From: Anaerolineaceae bacterium | GTDB lineage: Bacteria > Chloroflexota > Anaerolineae > Promineifilales > Promineifilaceae | Assembly (NCBI GenBank): GCA_002699125.1 | Contig: PABI01000136.1 | Span: 62,001-126,000 of the forward strand | Direction of reading: 5' to 3' | Length of the DNA: 64,000 nucleotides | In this document: positions 26,043-34,773 of the stretch, piece after piece | Layout of the letters: each line of letters opens with the position of its first letter | Numbering within the stretch: the first letter of the stretch is position 1 | Notes under the pieces: model-generated | What the model saw: only the letters and a program-made list of their open reading frames with translations | Told to the model about the DNA's origin: nothing | Databases searched by the model: none | Made by a program: the position numbers and the translations under genes

Positions 26043-27213
26043 AGAAAAACACCTCCAGAAAAGAATTCAAGAGATGCCTCCCGTTAGGGTAGATGCTGTA
26101 AACAGCAAATGAATGAGCTTTGAACCCACATTCCGCACCCGTTTTTGCGGTTTTGAATAATTATCGATTTCGGCGATTTTTCAGCCAAAAACCTGTTGAA
26201 AAATGCCAGAATCATGGTCTTGTAAATGCAAATTTACGTGAATCTCGCCGGAAGCTGAGTTGAATTGGTTTGCAATCATGAAAATTTGTCGAAACAATCT
26301 CAAAAAATGGCTGTCAAGTGGCAAAATTCGGCATTTTGGGGCGAAAAATGCCCCCAAATTTTAATTGTTCAAAAGCATCGTTTTCAGGTGCGGAATGTGG
26401 GTTTGAAACACGAAAATGCTGAGATCAACGCGGCTCATACAGCCAACGAACAAAATGTCTAGATAACTTTCATTTTTAACGCGATCTTGTTTTGGGCCTA
26501 GTCTGGACGATCCTCTAAAGGTAACCGTTACACCATAATACAGATTTGGGGTGGCGGGTGAATGGTAAGTGATGGCGAGGCTTTTACCAGAGAAAACATT
26601 GTGTTTCATCACTTACCTTATTACCATTATCAGATTTTGCTATGTCGTTACTGTGATATACTCCACATTATAAATTTAATGAGCGGCCTTGAAGGTGAAA
26701 TCCTCCATGTTCCCCTTTGATGTAACCCGGTGCATTTTTGTGGCTGACCGTGTCGTCAGCCGAGTGAGGTGGGTGAACAATCCGCTACGATCATCCAATT
26801 CCTCATTGAGAAATAAACATCGCCAGCTTGATCAGACTCTAACAGCAAGGAAGCAGAGCAAAAATAATTTCGCATAGTATGCCAACAGTACGTGCCTTTT
26901 AGTCAATAAAGAATGATGGCCCATTATTAATCGATGTGCCTCACATCGTCCGAGAAAAACCGCCGCATCCAAAATTTTGAGACCGGCCGTTTGTGACCTG
27001 AATGAACATACTCACAAATTGCATATTGACTTCACATATTGATCAATTACTATGAACAATAGCTGCAAGTGTTGCAAAGCTACAACAAAACTCAGCAAAA
27101 TAGCACGAATAAGCAAAAGACTATAAAATGCTTATGTCAAAATAATCCAGCTATATCAGCGTCCTGTTTAGGTTTTGTTTATCAAATTAGGTGCTGAACA
27201 AGGAAGGTTCGCT
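26043..27213. other. 1.2-kb non-coding region at the left border of the defence island
   Basis: No credible gene was found. It holds several symmetric sequences. A 17-bp perfect inverted repeat (AACCCACATTCCGCACC at 26123-26139 and its reverse complement at 26387-26403) brackets about 250 bp. A G/C-rich hairpin with ATTTTGGGGC facing GCCCCCAAAT lies near 26334-26360. A 10-bp inverted repeat GGTAAGTGAT/ATCACTTACC spans 26564-26617. Smaller hairpins lie at 26742-26761 and 26932-26948. The last 250 bp before the first island gene are strongly A/T-rich and should contain its promoter. No integrase gene or target-site duplication was found. Confidence 0.5.
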
Positions 27214-28899
27214 ATGGAATCGGTTTTCAATTGGTGTTACGCCTGTCACCATCCGATTTACGCACCAAAAGGTGGTAAATGCCCAAAGTGTAAAAACGAC
27301 CTCAAATACTTGACGACTGAGGCCCGTCCTGTTTTTGCCCGTGAGCGTCGTATCCTGCAATTCTATGGACATGGACCTCTTACAACAGATGCTGTCTGGC
27401 GCAGTAGTAAAAGTCGTTTCTACTACATCAATGGTGAATCAACAGCACTTCCTGAATCAGCTCAGCTGAAAGACGACTTGGCTGCTATCGCGGAGTATAT
27501 TAGGGACAGCGACCATTATGATGCCTTAGATCAAAAATTAATACACGAGTATCGGCGACAACTTGAGGTAAACTGTTTTCATTTACACGCTCTGGAAGAT
27601 GAGGCGTTTAAATTTGTTCGACATGCTGTACGTCGGTTTCCACGTCGCACGCTCCTGGTTTCTTTCAGTGGGGGAAAAGATTCATCAGTGGTATCAGATG
27701 TCGTTCGTCGGGCGCTGGGTAGTTCCGATGTATTACACGTTTTTGGTGATACGACACTTGAGGACGAGAACACCTATGAATATGTGCGCCAGTTTCAAGA
27801 GGAGAATCCTCTTATTCCATTCTTCAATGCCCATGCAGAGCATGACTTCCACCAATTAGTTGAGGAAATGGGGCCGCCTAGTCGTGTTATGCGTTGGTGC
27901 TGCACCATCTTCAAAGCAGGACCAATAAATAATCTCTTGCAAAGCATTGGAGACGAGAAGGTGCTTACCTTCTATGGAATTCGGCGAGGTGAGTCAGTTC
28001 GGCGGAGCAAGTACCATAAAGCCTCATGGAATGATGATCCTGATCGGCTAGGTGTTGTCGTGAGTGTCAATCAGGATGCAGAATTAAATGGGGTCACGGT
28101 AGGTGCCAAAATTGGGCAGCAAGCTACAGCCTCTCCAATTATTGATTGGAGCGAGTTTGATGTCTGGCTCTATCTCTTGTTAAATAATGTTTCATTCAAC
28201 AGGTCTTATCGTCTGGGTTATAGTCGTGTTGGTTGCTGGTTGTGTCCCTTAAATTCAGAATGGTCAGACATGATTGCTGGCATTTTCTTTCCAGAAGATA
28301 CTGCCCGCTGGCGCTCTCAATTGATTGATTTCGCACGCCGCATCGGGAAGCCCGATCCAGAGGAGTACATAGATGACAGGGGATGGGTTAAGCGATTTGG
28401 CGGGGCCGGACACCCAAACCGTTTCATCGGCCTTGAGGCCCGGCATTGTGGCGATATGGCTAACACTATCGAGGTTGATGTAGACCGACCGGCCGATGTT
28501 GAGTTAGAAGAATTTCTTAAACCCCTAGGAAAGATCAACCGTGACAGAAGCAGGCCAGCTTTAGGAGAAATTTACCTTGAAGGACGTCCCAATCAAGACT
28601 GGGATGCAATTATTGTTCAGGCGCCACTGAATAGTACTACGCTGCGTTTTACGGTTATCAATCCTAAAGATGACATCAATCGCTTGATGTGGCACTTTAA
28701 GAAGCAAGCCACCAAATTCCAAACATGCATCCAATGTACAGCTTGTTCAGCTGTATGTCCCCATGGCGCTATTACTATTAAACCAGAAATGCGGATATAT
28801 GAGATAGACCAAGATGTTTGCACAGGTTGTATGGAATGCGTAACTCACTTTGGATCAAGAGGATGTCTTGTTGCTGATGCACTTCATGCTGTGGAGTAG
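27214..28899 (+). CDS. PAPS-reductase-like protein with ferredoxin domain (BrxP/DndC-like)
   Basis: The 561-residue protein starts with a zinc ribbon (C8, C11, C23, C26). The central PP-loop domain of the PAPS-reductase/ATP-pyrophosphatase family begins near residue 151 (SFSGGKDSSVVSDV), followed by the conserved RWCCTIFKAGPIN and GCWLCPLNS cysteine motifs. A C-terminal ferredoxin-like domain carries two 4Fe-4S motifs (CIQCTACSAVCPHG near 505; CTGCMEC near 536). DndC, the sulfur-inserting enzyme of DNA phosphorothioation, belongs to this family, and BREX type 4 is defined by such a gene (brxP) in place of a methylase. It is the first gene of the island. ATG at 27214 has AAGGAAGG seven bases upstream. 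Activity on DNA is inferred, not shown. Confidence 0.85.
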   Translation: MESVFNWCYACHHPIYAPKGGKCPKCKNDLKYLTTEARPVFARERRILQFYGHGPLTTDAVWRSSKSRFYYINGESTALPESAQLKDDLAAIAEYIRDSDHYDALDQKLIHEYRRQLEVNCFHLHALEDEAFKFVRHAVRRFPRRTLLVSFSGGKDSSVVSDVVRRALGSSDVLHVFGDTTLEDENTYEYVRQFQEENPLIPFFNAHAEHDFHQLVEEMGPPSRVMRWCCTIFKAGPINNLLQSIGDEKVLTFYGIRRGESVRRSKYHKASWNDDPDRLGVVVSVNQDAELNGVTVGAKIGQQATASPIIDWSEFDVWLYLLLNNVSFNRSYRLGYSRVGCWLCPLNSEWSDMIAGIFFPEDTARWRSQLIDFARRIGKPDPEEYIDDRGWVKRFGGAGHPNRFIGLEARHCGDMANTIEVDVDRPADVELEEFLKPLGKINRDRSRPALGEIYLEGRPNQDWDAIIVQAPLNSTTLRFTVINPKDDINRLMWHFKKQATKFQTCIQCTACSAVCPHGAITIKPEMRIYEIDQDVCTGCMECVTHFGSRGCLVADALHAVE

Positions 28900-28908
28900 A
28901 AAATAAAT

Positions 28909-29832
28909 ATGCGTTTTGGTGAACATCAGACTTTCCACATCCGAGAAGGATGGCTCTTTAAGGGGATGGCTGCAATTGATGAAGCCGAAGTGAAAGGACT
29001 ACCCCCTGCAATTTTTCTTGATGACAACGCCCCAGAGCGTTTGGGCATCGGCCGTAATATGGTGCGCTCTCTTCGTTTTTGGATGCAAGCAACCGGATTA
29101 ACAACTGAAAGGAAAGAGCAAAATCGTTCCGTCCAGCGATTAACACCGTTTGGCAAATTGATATGGGCGCACGATCGTTACCTGGAAAATGAAGCAACGT
29201 TGTGGCTAATCCACTATCACCTAGTATGTAGTCAAGACCAAGCCGCCACCTGGTACTGGTTCTTCAATCACTATGCACCGGTAACATTCGATGAGCAGAC
29301 GTTCCTCGAATCTTTAAGTACTTGGGTTATTACAGCCAAGCCAGACAAGAAAGTTGCTCAAAGTTCTCTCAGGAAAGATGTTGGTTGTTTACTAAAAACA
29401 TATTTAGCAGACAACGAATTACACACGCCTGAGAACCTTATCGAGTCGCCATTCGCTCAACTTAGACTCTTGAGCGAGGTTGAAAATGGCCCCCAAAAGC
29501 GGTATCGATTGGAGCGCCTTAATCCTACTCGACTTGATCCATTGGTCCTGCTTTTTGTGATAGTTGATCGACAGACACAAGAGCAATCAAGAACGAATCA
29601 AGTACGACTCAGCCAGGTATTACGAGAACCAATGAACGCTGGTCGTGTTTTCAACTTAACAACAGCTGCCTTGAGTAATTTGCTGACCGAATTAAATAAA
29701 CAGCACCCTGACTGGAGTGTGCAATTTATTCGCACTTCTGGTCTTGATCAGCTTACACTACCACAGGTCAAGCCACTTGAAATCTTACAACGTTACTATA
29801 CTGAACAGGCTACCGTGTTGGAGGTCAATTGA
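28909..29832 (+). CDS. DUF4007 protein
   Basis: The 307-residue protein fits DUF4007 at its start (RFGEHQTFHIREGWLFKGMA), and the family occurs beside PAPS-reductase-like genes in phosphorothioation-like and BREX type 4 loci. It has a wHTH look in its middle (SLRKDVGCLLKTYLADNELH). It begins 9 bp after the reductase stop and its end overlaps the ATPase start (TGATG), so the three are co-translated. It likely binds DNA or recognises the site for modification; this is inference. Confidence 0.8.
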   Translation: MRFGEHQTFHIREGWLFKGMAAIDEAEVKGLPPAIFLDDNAPERLGIGRNMVRSLRFWMQATGLTTERKEQNRSVQRLTPFGKLIWAHDRYLENEATLWLIHYHLVCSQDQAATWYWFFNHYAPVTFDEQTFLESLSTWVITAKPDKKVAQSSLRKDVGCLLKTYLADNELHTPENLIESPFAQLRLLSEVENGPQKRYRLERLNPTRLDPLVLLFVIVDRQTQEQSRTNQVRLSQVLREPMNAGRVFNLTTAALSNLLTELNKQHPDWSVQFIRTSGLDQLTLPQVKPLEILQRYYTEQATVLEVN

Positions 29833-32800
29833 TGTTGAACACGCAGGTGTCATCCACAGGGCTACGCACAATTTCACCACATTTCCAACGCTCGATCAAC
29901 TTGACCTATGATGCCAGCAATGCCGAGTACGTCGCGAGCTACATCCCAACGCCTAAAGGAGCCAGAGCATTAGCAACAATTTTGAATAACGCACTGGAGA
30001 ATGGTAGCCAACGTGCCCATGTCCTTCATGCTCCTTATGGCTCAGGTAAATCTCTGCTAGGATTGGTGCTGAGTGCTGTCATTAGTCAGGATCCCTCTTG
30101 CTCCTCATCATTGGATACCGTTCAAGTACGCATGGAGCGTGTTTACCCTATAGCTGCCCAAGCGGTCCAATCATATCAGGCAACAAAACAAAGATTGTTA
30201 CCAGTCATATTATCTGGTGATGAGGGTTCGCTTTCGACAGCCCTGATACGAGCTTTAACTCGCTCATTGGCAAGTAAGGGATTGGGCGATTTGCGTCCTC
30301 GTACTCAATTTCAAGCTGCCTTAGAAACAATAGACTTATGGGAACGCTCGTATCCTGATGTTTTCCAAAACTTAGATGCCAGACTTGTTCAAGAAAATCA
30401 CACTATTTCATCGCTTTGTGAAGATCTGGAAGCAATACAACCAGAGGCATTGGCTTTATTTGAAAGATTGTATCCAGATATGGCAGCCGGTGCTCGTTTC
30501 GATCCTTATGCTGGCGTATCTCTGGCCGATGCTTTCCACGATACGGCCCAAGCTCTCAACGGCACCAAGTACGATGGCTTTTTCATTATTTGGGATGAGT
30601 TTGGCCGTTTTGTCGAAGCCAGAGCTAGTGAAGCATTCGGCCCCGAAGCTGCGTTTTTACAATCCTTTGCTGAATTTTGTAATCGCAGTGGCTCTCATCA
30701 AGTTCACTTAGTACTTATCACTCATCGGTTGCTCTCTGGTTATGCAGCTGACTTGCCTACTGAATATCAGCAAGAATGGGCACGCATTGCGGAACGCTTT
30801 CAAGCGCACGATGTTACCAGCGATCCGGCTGTGACCTATCGACTCGTATCCGAAGCGGTAGAAACAACAGACCAAATTGCCTGGCAACAATTTGCAAAGC
30901 AACATCAACATACTTTCAACAACCTAACAGCCCAATCATTAGAATTGGATCTTTTCGAGGGGCTAGATGACACCTCTCTGCGGCAACAGATAATTGAACG
31001 TGTGTGGCCTTTACATCCCTTGACAGTTTATGCCTTACCCCGCTTGGCCAACCAGGTAGCCCAGAACGAACGCACATTGTTCACTTTTCTGGCTGCAGAC
31101 GAACCAGGAACATTACAGGAAAAACTCGCTAGAGCTAATTCAGACTGGTGGATGTTGAGGCCCGATGCTATCTGGGACTATTTTGCCGAAGCCGTACGGT
31201 TAGATGTTGGTCCGGGTGGAACTCACGCTACGTGGTCAGGTGTCATGTATGCTCTAAGTAAAGCGTCTTCTAATGACCGGCTGACCCAGGTGATTGTAAA
31301 AGCTCTGGGAGTTCTTACGATTGTTGGTGATGTTAATGTGCAATCGCAAACTACATATGGACGTATTACACCGACAACAGAACTACTAGCCTGGGCATCA
31401 GGTACAGAAGAAAAGGAAGTTGCTAGTTGCTTGCAACGTCTGAAGCGACGACGTGCTGTTGCCTTCCGCCATGCCGACGGATACTGGACATTCACCCGAG
31501 GTAGCGATGTGGATTTGGATGCAGAAATAGCAGCAGCTATTGAACGTAATACGCCATCTCCTATTCAAATCCGTCAGTTGTTAGAGCGAGATGCGCCGGC
31601 ACCATTTCATTTACCACGCAGTTACAATCAAGAGCGGGGTATGACTCGTTACTTTTGGGGACTATATCGTTGGCTCGATGATCTGGGAAGCATTTCCGAA
31701 ACATTTTTAAAGCAACTGGGGCCGGACGGGTATGCTGACGGTGTGGTTGCATATGTTTTAACAACCAATTCCGTAGAGCGAAATCAGGCAATACAGCTTT
31801 TAGAAAACCTCTCAGACAGCAGGGTCATTTACGTCATTCCCGAACGTCCTCTTTTGATTAAAGACGCACTCAACGAACTGTTTGCCCTGCACGACATGCA
31901 AAATGATGCCGCATTTATGCACAAAGACGAGCGGTTACCAAACGAGGTCGCTTTTTTCATTGAAGATGCACAACGCCGCTTAATACGCGCTTTGCAACCA
32001 TTGCTTGATCCCATGCAAAGAGGAGCAAGTTGGTGGTGGCACGATGGTTCAAAGTGGCGTTCGGAACGGGTCAAAGGCACAAAGGATGTATCTAGGCTAC
32101 TATCGCGCTTATGTACCCAATGGTTTAACCAAACACCCATTCTGAACAATGAGTCTCTAAATCAACAGGAGCCCACAAGACTGCAAATCAATGCAGCTAT
32201 AAAGGTTATAGATGCTTTATTGAGCCACCAAAGCAATGACGAAGATGACCGGTCGATTCTACCACTTGATTTAAACCTAACCGGTTATGGTCCAGATTTC
32301 TTAATCATGCGCACAATGCTGATCCAATCAGGTTTACTAAAGCCCATTAGTGATGAGTATGGAGTTCTTGAACGGCCGTCTAACAGCGAAACACTAGCAA
32401 TCATATGGGATGAGGTACAAGAGTATCTTCGCAAAGCAATGGAGAATGAAAGGGATACTGCTATTCTCATAGACAAGCTTCAATCCCCACCTTTCGGGCT
32501 ACGCCGTGGTGTGCTCCCTGTTTTGCTGGCTGCTATGATGTGGCCACGTTCCCGTGTCTTAACTATCCGCCACAAAGGCAAAGCCATATCTCCACTAACC
32601 GGTAAAGCTTTTACTGATTTGTGTTGGCGACCGAGGGAATTCACAATAGAGGTGGGACCTTGGGATAGACGACATGCAGCTTTATGGGCCGTTCTGGAAG
32701 AACGCTGTCAGAGCTTTCTTATGCCACAGGAGCGCGAACATCAACCACTAAGCTATTTGAGTCGGGGATTATTGAGATGGTTACAGGCACGGCCAAGATA

Positions 32801-33605
32801 CTGCCGTGATACCAATCGAATCTCTCAGGATGCCCGTCAACTTCGCACTCTCATCTATGACGCCCAAAGCGATCCCGCCCGTGTGCTTTTCTATGACCTG
32901 CTAGCTCTTCTTGATAATGGGCAAGTTGATCCTCACAGCAGCGTTGCCTACCAGGAAATGTTGGCAACACAACTGGCCCAGTTGATAGATGAGATTGATA
33001 TGGCTTACCAAGCCCTCCTTTATGACCTGGATCGCTTCGCCGAAGAGAGTTTTGCAAACGATGCTCCAGCTCGGCAGCTTACCGGTAAGGCCGCTCTTAA
33101 TTTTTGGATGGCAGGATTAGAACAACAGTCAGGAAAAACGCTCAGTACCTTCCGTTTTAGTGACCACCTTGCACAACGTCTTGTTGCAACTGTCAGGTCA
33201 GGAGAAGAAATTGATTCTTTCTGGGATGGGTTATCTGAGGCGGTATTAGGGCTTCATCTACAAGATTGGAATGACCGCAGTCTTGAAACGTTCAAGAACA
33301 ATTTGCTGGAAGCCAAGGAAAGGTTAGAGCGAGAAATATTTGAGCTGACTGAGAATGAATCGGCTATAGAATTACATGTTGTCCTACCCGAAGAAGGAAA
33401 ACAGACTTATCGTTTTCGACCATCTGACCTTTCACCACACGGACAACGCATTTTGCAAAATTTCAAGTCAACCTTAGAGATTGCCGGTCGTCCACTATCA
33501 CCGGACGAACGACGACAGGTTGTATTAGCCTTGTTACATCATGTTTTGGAGGAACCAAAAAGCAATAATGAAAGACGGAGGAAGAAAAAGCGGCGACAAC
33601 AATGA
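29832..33605 (+). CDS. Large BrxC-like P-loop ATPase I
   Basis: The 1257-residue protein has Walker A near residue 67 (APYGSGKSLLG) and a Walker-B-like strand in FFIIWDEFGRFVEA, with a sensor-like motif VLITHRLLSGYA. It is a paralog of the other large ATPase of this island: the first 90 residues, the Walker region and the QSFAEFCNRSG/QQFAEYCKRS stretch line up one to one. BrxC proteins are the AAA+ cores of BREX. This copy lies next to the sulfur-chemistry genes and the other next to PglZ, so each may serve one half of the system. The C-terminus is very basic (RRRKKKRRQQ), suitable for nucleic acid contact. Confidence 0.85.
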   Translation: MLNTQVSSTGLRTISPHFQRSINLTYDASNAEYVASYIPTPKGARALATILNNALENGSQRAHVLHAPYGSGKSLLGLVLSAVISQDPSCSSSLDTVQVRMERVYPIAAQAVQSYQATKQRLLPVILSGDEGSLSTALIRALTRSLASKGLGDLRPRTQFQAALETIDLWERSYPDVFQNLDARLVQENHTISSLCEDLEAIQPEALALFERLYPDMAAGARFDPYAGVSLADAFHDTAQALNGTKYDGFFIIWDEFGRFVEARASEAFGPEAAFLQSFAEFCNRSGSHQVHLVLITHRLLSGYAADLPTEYQQEWARIAERFQAHDVTSDPAVTYRLVSEAVETTDQIAWQQFAKQHQHTFNNLTAQSLELDLFEGLDDTSLRQQIIERVWPLHPLTVYALPRLANQVAQNERTLFTFLAADEPGTLQEKLARANSDWWMLRPDAIWDYFAEAVRLDVGPGGTHATWSGVMYALSKASSNDRLTQVIVKALGVLTIVGDVNVQSQTTYGRITPTTELLAWASGTEEKEVASCLQRLKRRRAVAFRHADGYWTFTRGSDVDLDAEIAAAIERNTPSPIQIRQLLERDAPAPFHLPRSYNQERGMTRYFWGLYRWLDDLGSISETFLKQLGPDGYADGVVAYVLTTNSVERNQAIQLLENLSDSRVIYVIPERPLLIKDALNELFALHDMQNDAAFMHKDERLPNEVAFFIEDAQRRLIRALQPLLDPMQRGASWWWHDGSKWRSERVKGTKDVSRLLSRLCTQWFNQTPILNNESLNQQEPTRLQINAAIKVIDALLSHQSNDEDDRSILPLDLNLTGYGPDFLIMRTMLIQSGLLKPISDEYGVLERPSNSETLAIIWDEVQEYLRKAMENERDTAILIDKLQSPPFGLRRGVLPVLLAAMMWPRSRVLTIRHKGKAISPLTGKAFTDLCWRPREFTIEVGPWDRRHAALWAVLEERCQSFLMPQEREHQPLSYLSRGLLRWLQARPRYCRDTNRISQDARQLRTLIYDAQSDPARVLFYDLLALLDNGQVDPHSSVAYQEMLATQLAQLIDEIDMAYQALLYDLDRFAEESFANDAPARQLTGKAALNFWMAGLEQQSGKTLSTFRFSDHLAQRLVATVRSGEEIDSFWDGLSEAVLGLHLQDWNDRSLETFKNNLLEAKERLEREIFELTENESAIELHVVLPEEGKQTYRFRPSDLSPHGQRILQNFKSTLEIAGRPLSPDERRQVVLALLHHVLEEPKSNNERRRKKKRRQQ

Positions 33606-34755
33606 GATTATCTATCTTGACAATGCCGCCACTACTTTTCCAAAACCAGAGCGGATCTACGCTGCTGCCGATGATTTTTATCGTCGTTACGGGGGGAATG
33701 CTGGTAGAGGAGGGAATCCGCTTGCCCGTGCCTGTACACACCTGTTAGCGGAAACTCGCGAACGACTAGCGAGCTGGCTGGAAGTGCCAACTTCAGAACA
33801 AATTATTTTTACACCCTCTGCTACACATGCACTCAACCTGGCCATTTTCGGGGCTAATTTACGCCCTGGTGAGACTATCTATGTGACCCCATTCGAACAT
33901 AATTCTGTTCTCCGTCCTGTCGAGTATCTACGACAAACTCAAGGGATTGAATTACAGCAAATTCCTTTTGATCGCCACAACTATTCTTGTGAGCTGGATA
34001 AACTAGAAGCTTCATTTCAGACCGAACCACCGGCTATGGTGTGCGTCACTCAAGCTAGCAACGTTTGCGGACTAATGCCACCAGTTACTGATATAGCCCG
34101 TCTGGCTAAAAACATAAACCCACGAGTAGTTATCATCGTGGATGGAGCACAAACGGCCGGCTTGTATCCTTTGACACTCAATGAAGGCTTAATTGATGCC
34201 TTTATATTTTCTGGCCATAAATCCCTTTACGGACCCTATGGTGTAGCTGGGATAGTGCTAGCATCCGACTGGCGGCCTCGCCCTCTGCTTTTTGGTGGTA
34301 CTGGCACTATTTCTGAGAGTGTGCAGATGCCTGATCAATTACCTTCGGCTTATGAAGCCGGAAGTCACAATATTTGGGCAATAGCTGGACTTCATGCTGC
34401 TTTGGGGTGGTTGCAAGAAAACGGGCGCCAAGCCATCGTGCAACATATCGCAAATATTGCTCAACAACTTCGCGACACCCTGTCTTCTCATCCTAAAATT
34501 AAACTATTCGTACCATCAGAGAAAGTGCTTTGGTGTGGTATCCTATCCTTTACAGTGAGGGATACAACACCACAAACTGTTGAAGCCGCTCTAGGCGCTC
34601 AAAAAATGGCGATTCGTTCAGGGCTGCATTGTTCACCTTGGGCACACGAATGGCTCATGACAACTAGAATCGGTGGGACAATTCGAGTTAGTCCAGGATG
34701 GTTTAATACATCCTCAGATATTGAGCTGATAGGCAAATTCATTTCTACGCTTTGA
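33568..34755 (+). CDS. Cysteine desulfurase (DndA/SufS-like)
   Basis: The 395-residue class V aminotransferase starts IIYLDNAATTFPKPE, and has the PLP-binding Lys in FIFSGHKSLYGPYG, the VCVTQASNVCG loop, and the catalytic Cys in RSGLHCSPWAH. It would release sulfur from cysteine and pass it to the PAPS-reductase-like protein, as DndA does for DndC. Placing a dedicated sulfur donor inside the operon strongly supports sulfur chemistry by this system. The gene overlaps the end of the ATPase gene by 38 nt; an alternative start at 33541 is in frame. The last residues of the ATPase are therefore encoded in the overlap. Confidence 0.88.
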   Translation: MKDGGRKSGDNNEIIYLDNAATTFPKPERIYAAADDFYRRYGGNAGRGGNPLARACTHLLAETRERLASWLEVPTSEQIIFTPSATHALNLAIFGANLRPGETIYVTPFEHNSVLRPVEYLRQTQGIELQQIPFDRHNYSCELDKLEASFQTEPPAMVCVTQASNVCGLMPPVTDIARLAKNINPRVVIIVDGAQTAGLYPLTLNEGLIDAFIFSGHKSLYGPYGVAGIVLASDWRPRPLLFGGTGTISESVQMPDQLPSAYEAGSHNIWAIAGLHAALGWLQENGRQAIVQHIANIAQQLRDTLSSHPKIKLFVPSEKVLWCGILSFTVRDTTPQTVEAALGAQKMAIRSGLHCSPWAHEWLMTTRIGGTIRVSPGWFNTSSDIELIGKFISTL

Positions 34756-34773
34756 TAAGGAGTCAATATCTAC

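Noticed and set aside
26689..26877. Plus-strand frame before the island
   Set aside because: Short, without a ribosome site or conserved look, and it includes hairpins.
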